From Luteibaculum sp964627445 (lineage in GTDB: Bacteria > Bacteroidota > Bacteroidia > Flavobacteriales_D > Luteibaculaceae): DNA of 64,000 nucleotides. Positions 62,293 to 64,000 of the stretch are shown here, in pieces. A program made the translations under genes and the position numbers. The notes under the pieces are model-generated. The model searched no databases, was not told the DNA's origin, and worked only from the letters and a program-made list of their open reading frames with translations. Every line of letters starts with the position of its first letter. Position 1 is the stretch's first letter. The stretch spans positions 124,001 to 188,000 of the forward strand of contig CAZVJF010000004.1 of the NCBI GenBank assembly GCA_964627445.1, in the 5' to 3' direction.

Positions 62293-64000
62293 TTACGCTA
62301 CCACTGCGCCATTCATCACCTCAGCAGCGGCTTCCATGGTGAAGAGCTTCTCTTGATCGTCCTCGGCAAAGAGTAGCATGCCCTGACTTTCGATGCCCAT
62401 TATTTTACGGGGTGCCAGGTTGGCCAACATCAACACCTTCTTTCCTACCATATCTTCGGCTTTAAAATGCTTAGATATACCCGACACTACCGTGCGCTCC
62501 TCGCTGCCAATGCTAACGCGTAGTTTTAGCAGTTTGGAGGATTTGGGCACTTTCTCGGCTTCCAAGATCTCGGCTACACGTAAGTCCATTTTCTGGAAAG
62601 TTTCAAAATCGGTGAGTTCTTTTATTGGAGTGGCTTTGGACTCCGTTACTTTGGTGGCTTCCAATTTTTCTATTTGTTTTTGTACGTCTTCGTCTTCTAC
62701 TTTCTTAAACAACAGCTCGGCTTTATTAATGGTATGGCCTGCGGTTAACCAATGTTCTTGCGCCAAAATATCCACACCGTCCAATTGCAACATGCTGCGC
62801 AATTTGGCCGTGGTATGCGGTAAAAAGGGCGCAAGGACTTCCACCAATCCTGCCGTAATTTCTAACGCAACATTCATGACGGTTTTTACCCGCTCGGGAT
62901 CTGTTTTTACCACTTTCCAGGGCTCTTCATCGGCCAGGTATTTATTGCCCAGGCGTGCCAATGCCATGGCCTCGTGCAAGGCCTCGCGAAACTTAAATTT
63001 CTCCAAAGCCTGCTCTACTTTAGCGGGAATGGCTTTGGCCTCTTGTAATACGGCCAAGTCGGTCTCGGTCCGGGTTCCTACGCTGGGCACTTCGCCTTGG
63101 TAGTACTTGTGCGTTAATACCAAACTGCGGTTTACGAAATTCCCTAGTACGGCTACTAGCTCGTTGTTTACCCTAGCCTGGAAATCCTTCCAAGTAAACT
63201 CGCTGTCTTTGGCTTCGGGTGCAATGGAGCACAACACGTAGCGCAATTCATCTTGGCGATTGGGGAAATCTTCCAAATACTCGTGCAGCCAAACTGCCCA
63301 ATTTCTAGATGTAGATATTTTCTGTCCTTCCAGATTTAAAAACTCGTTGGCAGGTACGTTTACCGGCAAATTATAGCCCGGATTGTTTTTAAGCAGGATG
63401 GGAAATATGATGCAGTGAAACACAATGTTATCCTTACCAATGAAGTGGATCAACTGACTGTCTTCACTTTTCCAATAATCCTCCCAGTTTTTATTGTTTT
63501 CTGCGGCCCATTTTTGGGTTCCTGTGATGTAGCCAATGGGCGCATCCAACCAAACGTACAACACCTTACCTTCAGAATTTTCAAGAGGCACAGGTACGCC
63601 CCAATCCAAATCGCGCGTCATGGCGCGACTTTGCAAACCTCCGTCTATCCATGAGCGGCATTGACCCAGTACGCTGTTTTTCCACGCTTTGGGATCGTGT
63701 TGCAGTTTGCCGTCTAGCGTTCCCTCATCCAACCAGGTGCGCAACCAATCTTCGTGTTGGCCCATAGGCAGGTACCAGTGGCTGGTTTCGCGTAGTACAG
63801 GGGTGGCTCCGCTAAGGGTACTTTTGGGATTAATTAGATCCTCGGGACTCAATGCAGAACCGCATTTTTCGCACTGATCGCCATAGGCGCCCTCGTTGCC
63901 GCACTTGGGACAGGTACCGGTGATATATCGATCGGCTAAAAAGGTTTGCTCTTGCTCATCGAAATACTGCTGCGATGTTTTTTCCTCGAACACTCCCTTT
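62293..64000 (-). CDS. metG: Methionyl-tRNA synthetase, N-terminus cut by the window edge
   Basis: About 569 codons of the C-terminal part. The zinc knuckle CPKCGNEGAYGDQCEKC comes first, with SHWYLP following. The KMSKS-type loop is KISTSRN. The anticodon-binding domain (ALARLGNKYLADEEPWK) follows. A C-terminal tRNA-binding domain (FQKMDLRVAEILEAEKVPKS ... PRKIMGIESQGMLLFAED, read in pieces) starts around 100 residues before the end. The frame is open to position 64000 (KGVFEEKTSQQYF at the edge), so the start lies outside. Confidence 0.97.
   Translation of the reverse strand, partial: KGVFEEKTSQQYFDEQEQTFLADRYITGTCPKCGNEGAYGDQCEKCGSALSPEDLINPKSTLSGATPVLRETSHWYLPMGQHEDWLRTWLDEGTLDGKLQHDPKAWKNSVLGQCRSWIDGGLQSRAMTRDLDWGVPVPLENSEGKVLYVWLDAPIGYITGTQKWAAENNKNWEDYWKSEDSQLIHFIGKDNIVFHCIIFPILLKNNPGYNLPVNVPANEFLNLEGQKISTSRNWAVWLHEYLEDFPNRQDELRYVLCSIAPEAKDSEFTWKDFQARVNNELVAVLGNFVNRSLVLTHKYYQGEVPSVGTRTETDLAVLQEAKAIPAKVEQALEKFKFREALHEAMALARLGNKYLADEEPWKVVKTDPERVKTVMNVALEITAGLVEVLAPFLPHTTAKLRSMLQLDGVDILAQEHWLTAGHTINKAELLFKKVEDEDVQKQIEKLEATKVTESKATPIKELTDFETFQKMDLRVAEILEAEKVPKSSKLLKLRVSIGSEERTVVSGISKHFKAEDMVGKKVLMLANLAPRKIMGIESQGMLLFAEDDQEKLFTMEAAAEVMNGAVVA

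Overview
The window comes from a member of the Bacteroidota, most likely a marine-type flavobacterium of the Flavobacteriales. The evidence is a type IX secretion (T9SS) translocon gene (sprA), several secreted proteins with T9SS C-terminal sorting domains, a complete alternative complex III operon (actABCDEF) running into cytochrome oxidase genes, DUF6029/Omp28-type envelope proteins, and repeated promoters of the Bacteroidota form TTG-N20ish-TAnnTTTG. It is chromosomal housekeeping and envelope sequence. I see no prophage, plasmid, CRISPR array or recognisable insertion sequence. A run of exactly 100 N near 61.9 kb marks a scaffold gap, and both window ends cut genes (gmd on the left, metG on the right).

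Layout. 1-3.6 kb: 5' part of gmd, then an exonuclease/ATP-dependent DNA ligase repair pair. 3.6-8.5 kb: a secreted subtilisin-like protease and a secreted delta-60-repeat protein; the protease signal peptide is crossed by a (CT)13 tract that puts the natural ATG out of frame. 8.5-11.8 kb: an AI-2E-type permease and three tonB-like genes, the middle one a chimera made by a 413-bp tandem duplication. 11.9-22.7 kb (minus strand): maeB-ruvA-sprA-gcvH-vanZ, nearly overlapping. 22.8-30.4 kb (mostly plus strand): a zinc-less sirtuin, an outer-membrane barrel, a small protein, then secreted and envelope proteins including three with CxxC thioredoxin-like sites (T9SS cargo, TlpA, Omp28 lipoprotein) and a DUF6029 protein. 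30.5-33 kb: outer-membrane protein, ruvB, queG. 33-44.4 kb: actA-B-C-D-E-F-ctaC-ctaD, which carries electrons from quinol through complex III to an aa3/caa3-type oxidase. 44.6-49.9 kb: a SPOR protein and rimP-nusA-infB. 50-56.5 kb: a MORN-repeat secreted protein, an M61 peptidase, an M48 lipoprotein peptidase, and a membrane-anchored winged-helix regulator with a TonB-C-like partner. 56.6-60.9 kb: tRNA-Gln, a DUF2723 (TMEM260-like) membrane protein and a polysaccharide deacetylase. 60.9-64 kb: a rhodanese, a repeat-filled intergenic region with the gap, and metG.

The most interesting signals are the dinucleotide tract that can switch the secreted protease on and off by slippage, the fresh microhomology-bounded tandem duplication that made a chimeric TonB, and terminator-like hairpins lying directly against the start codons of rimP and of the gene after ctaD. 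All functional calls come from reading motifs and gene order; no database search was run.
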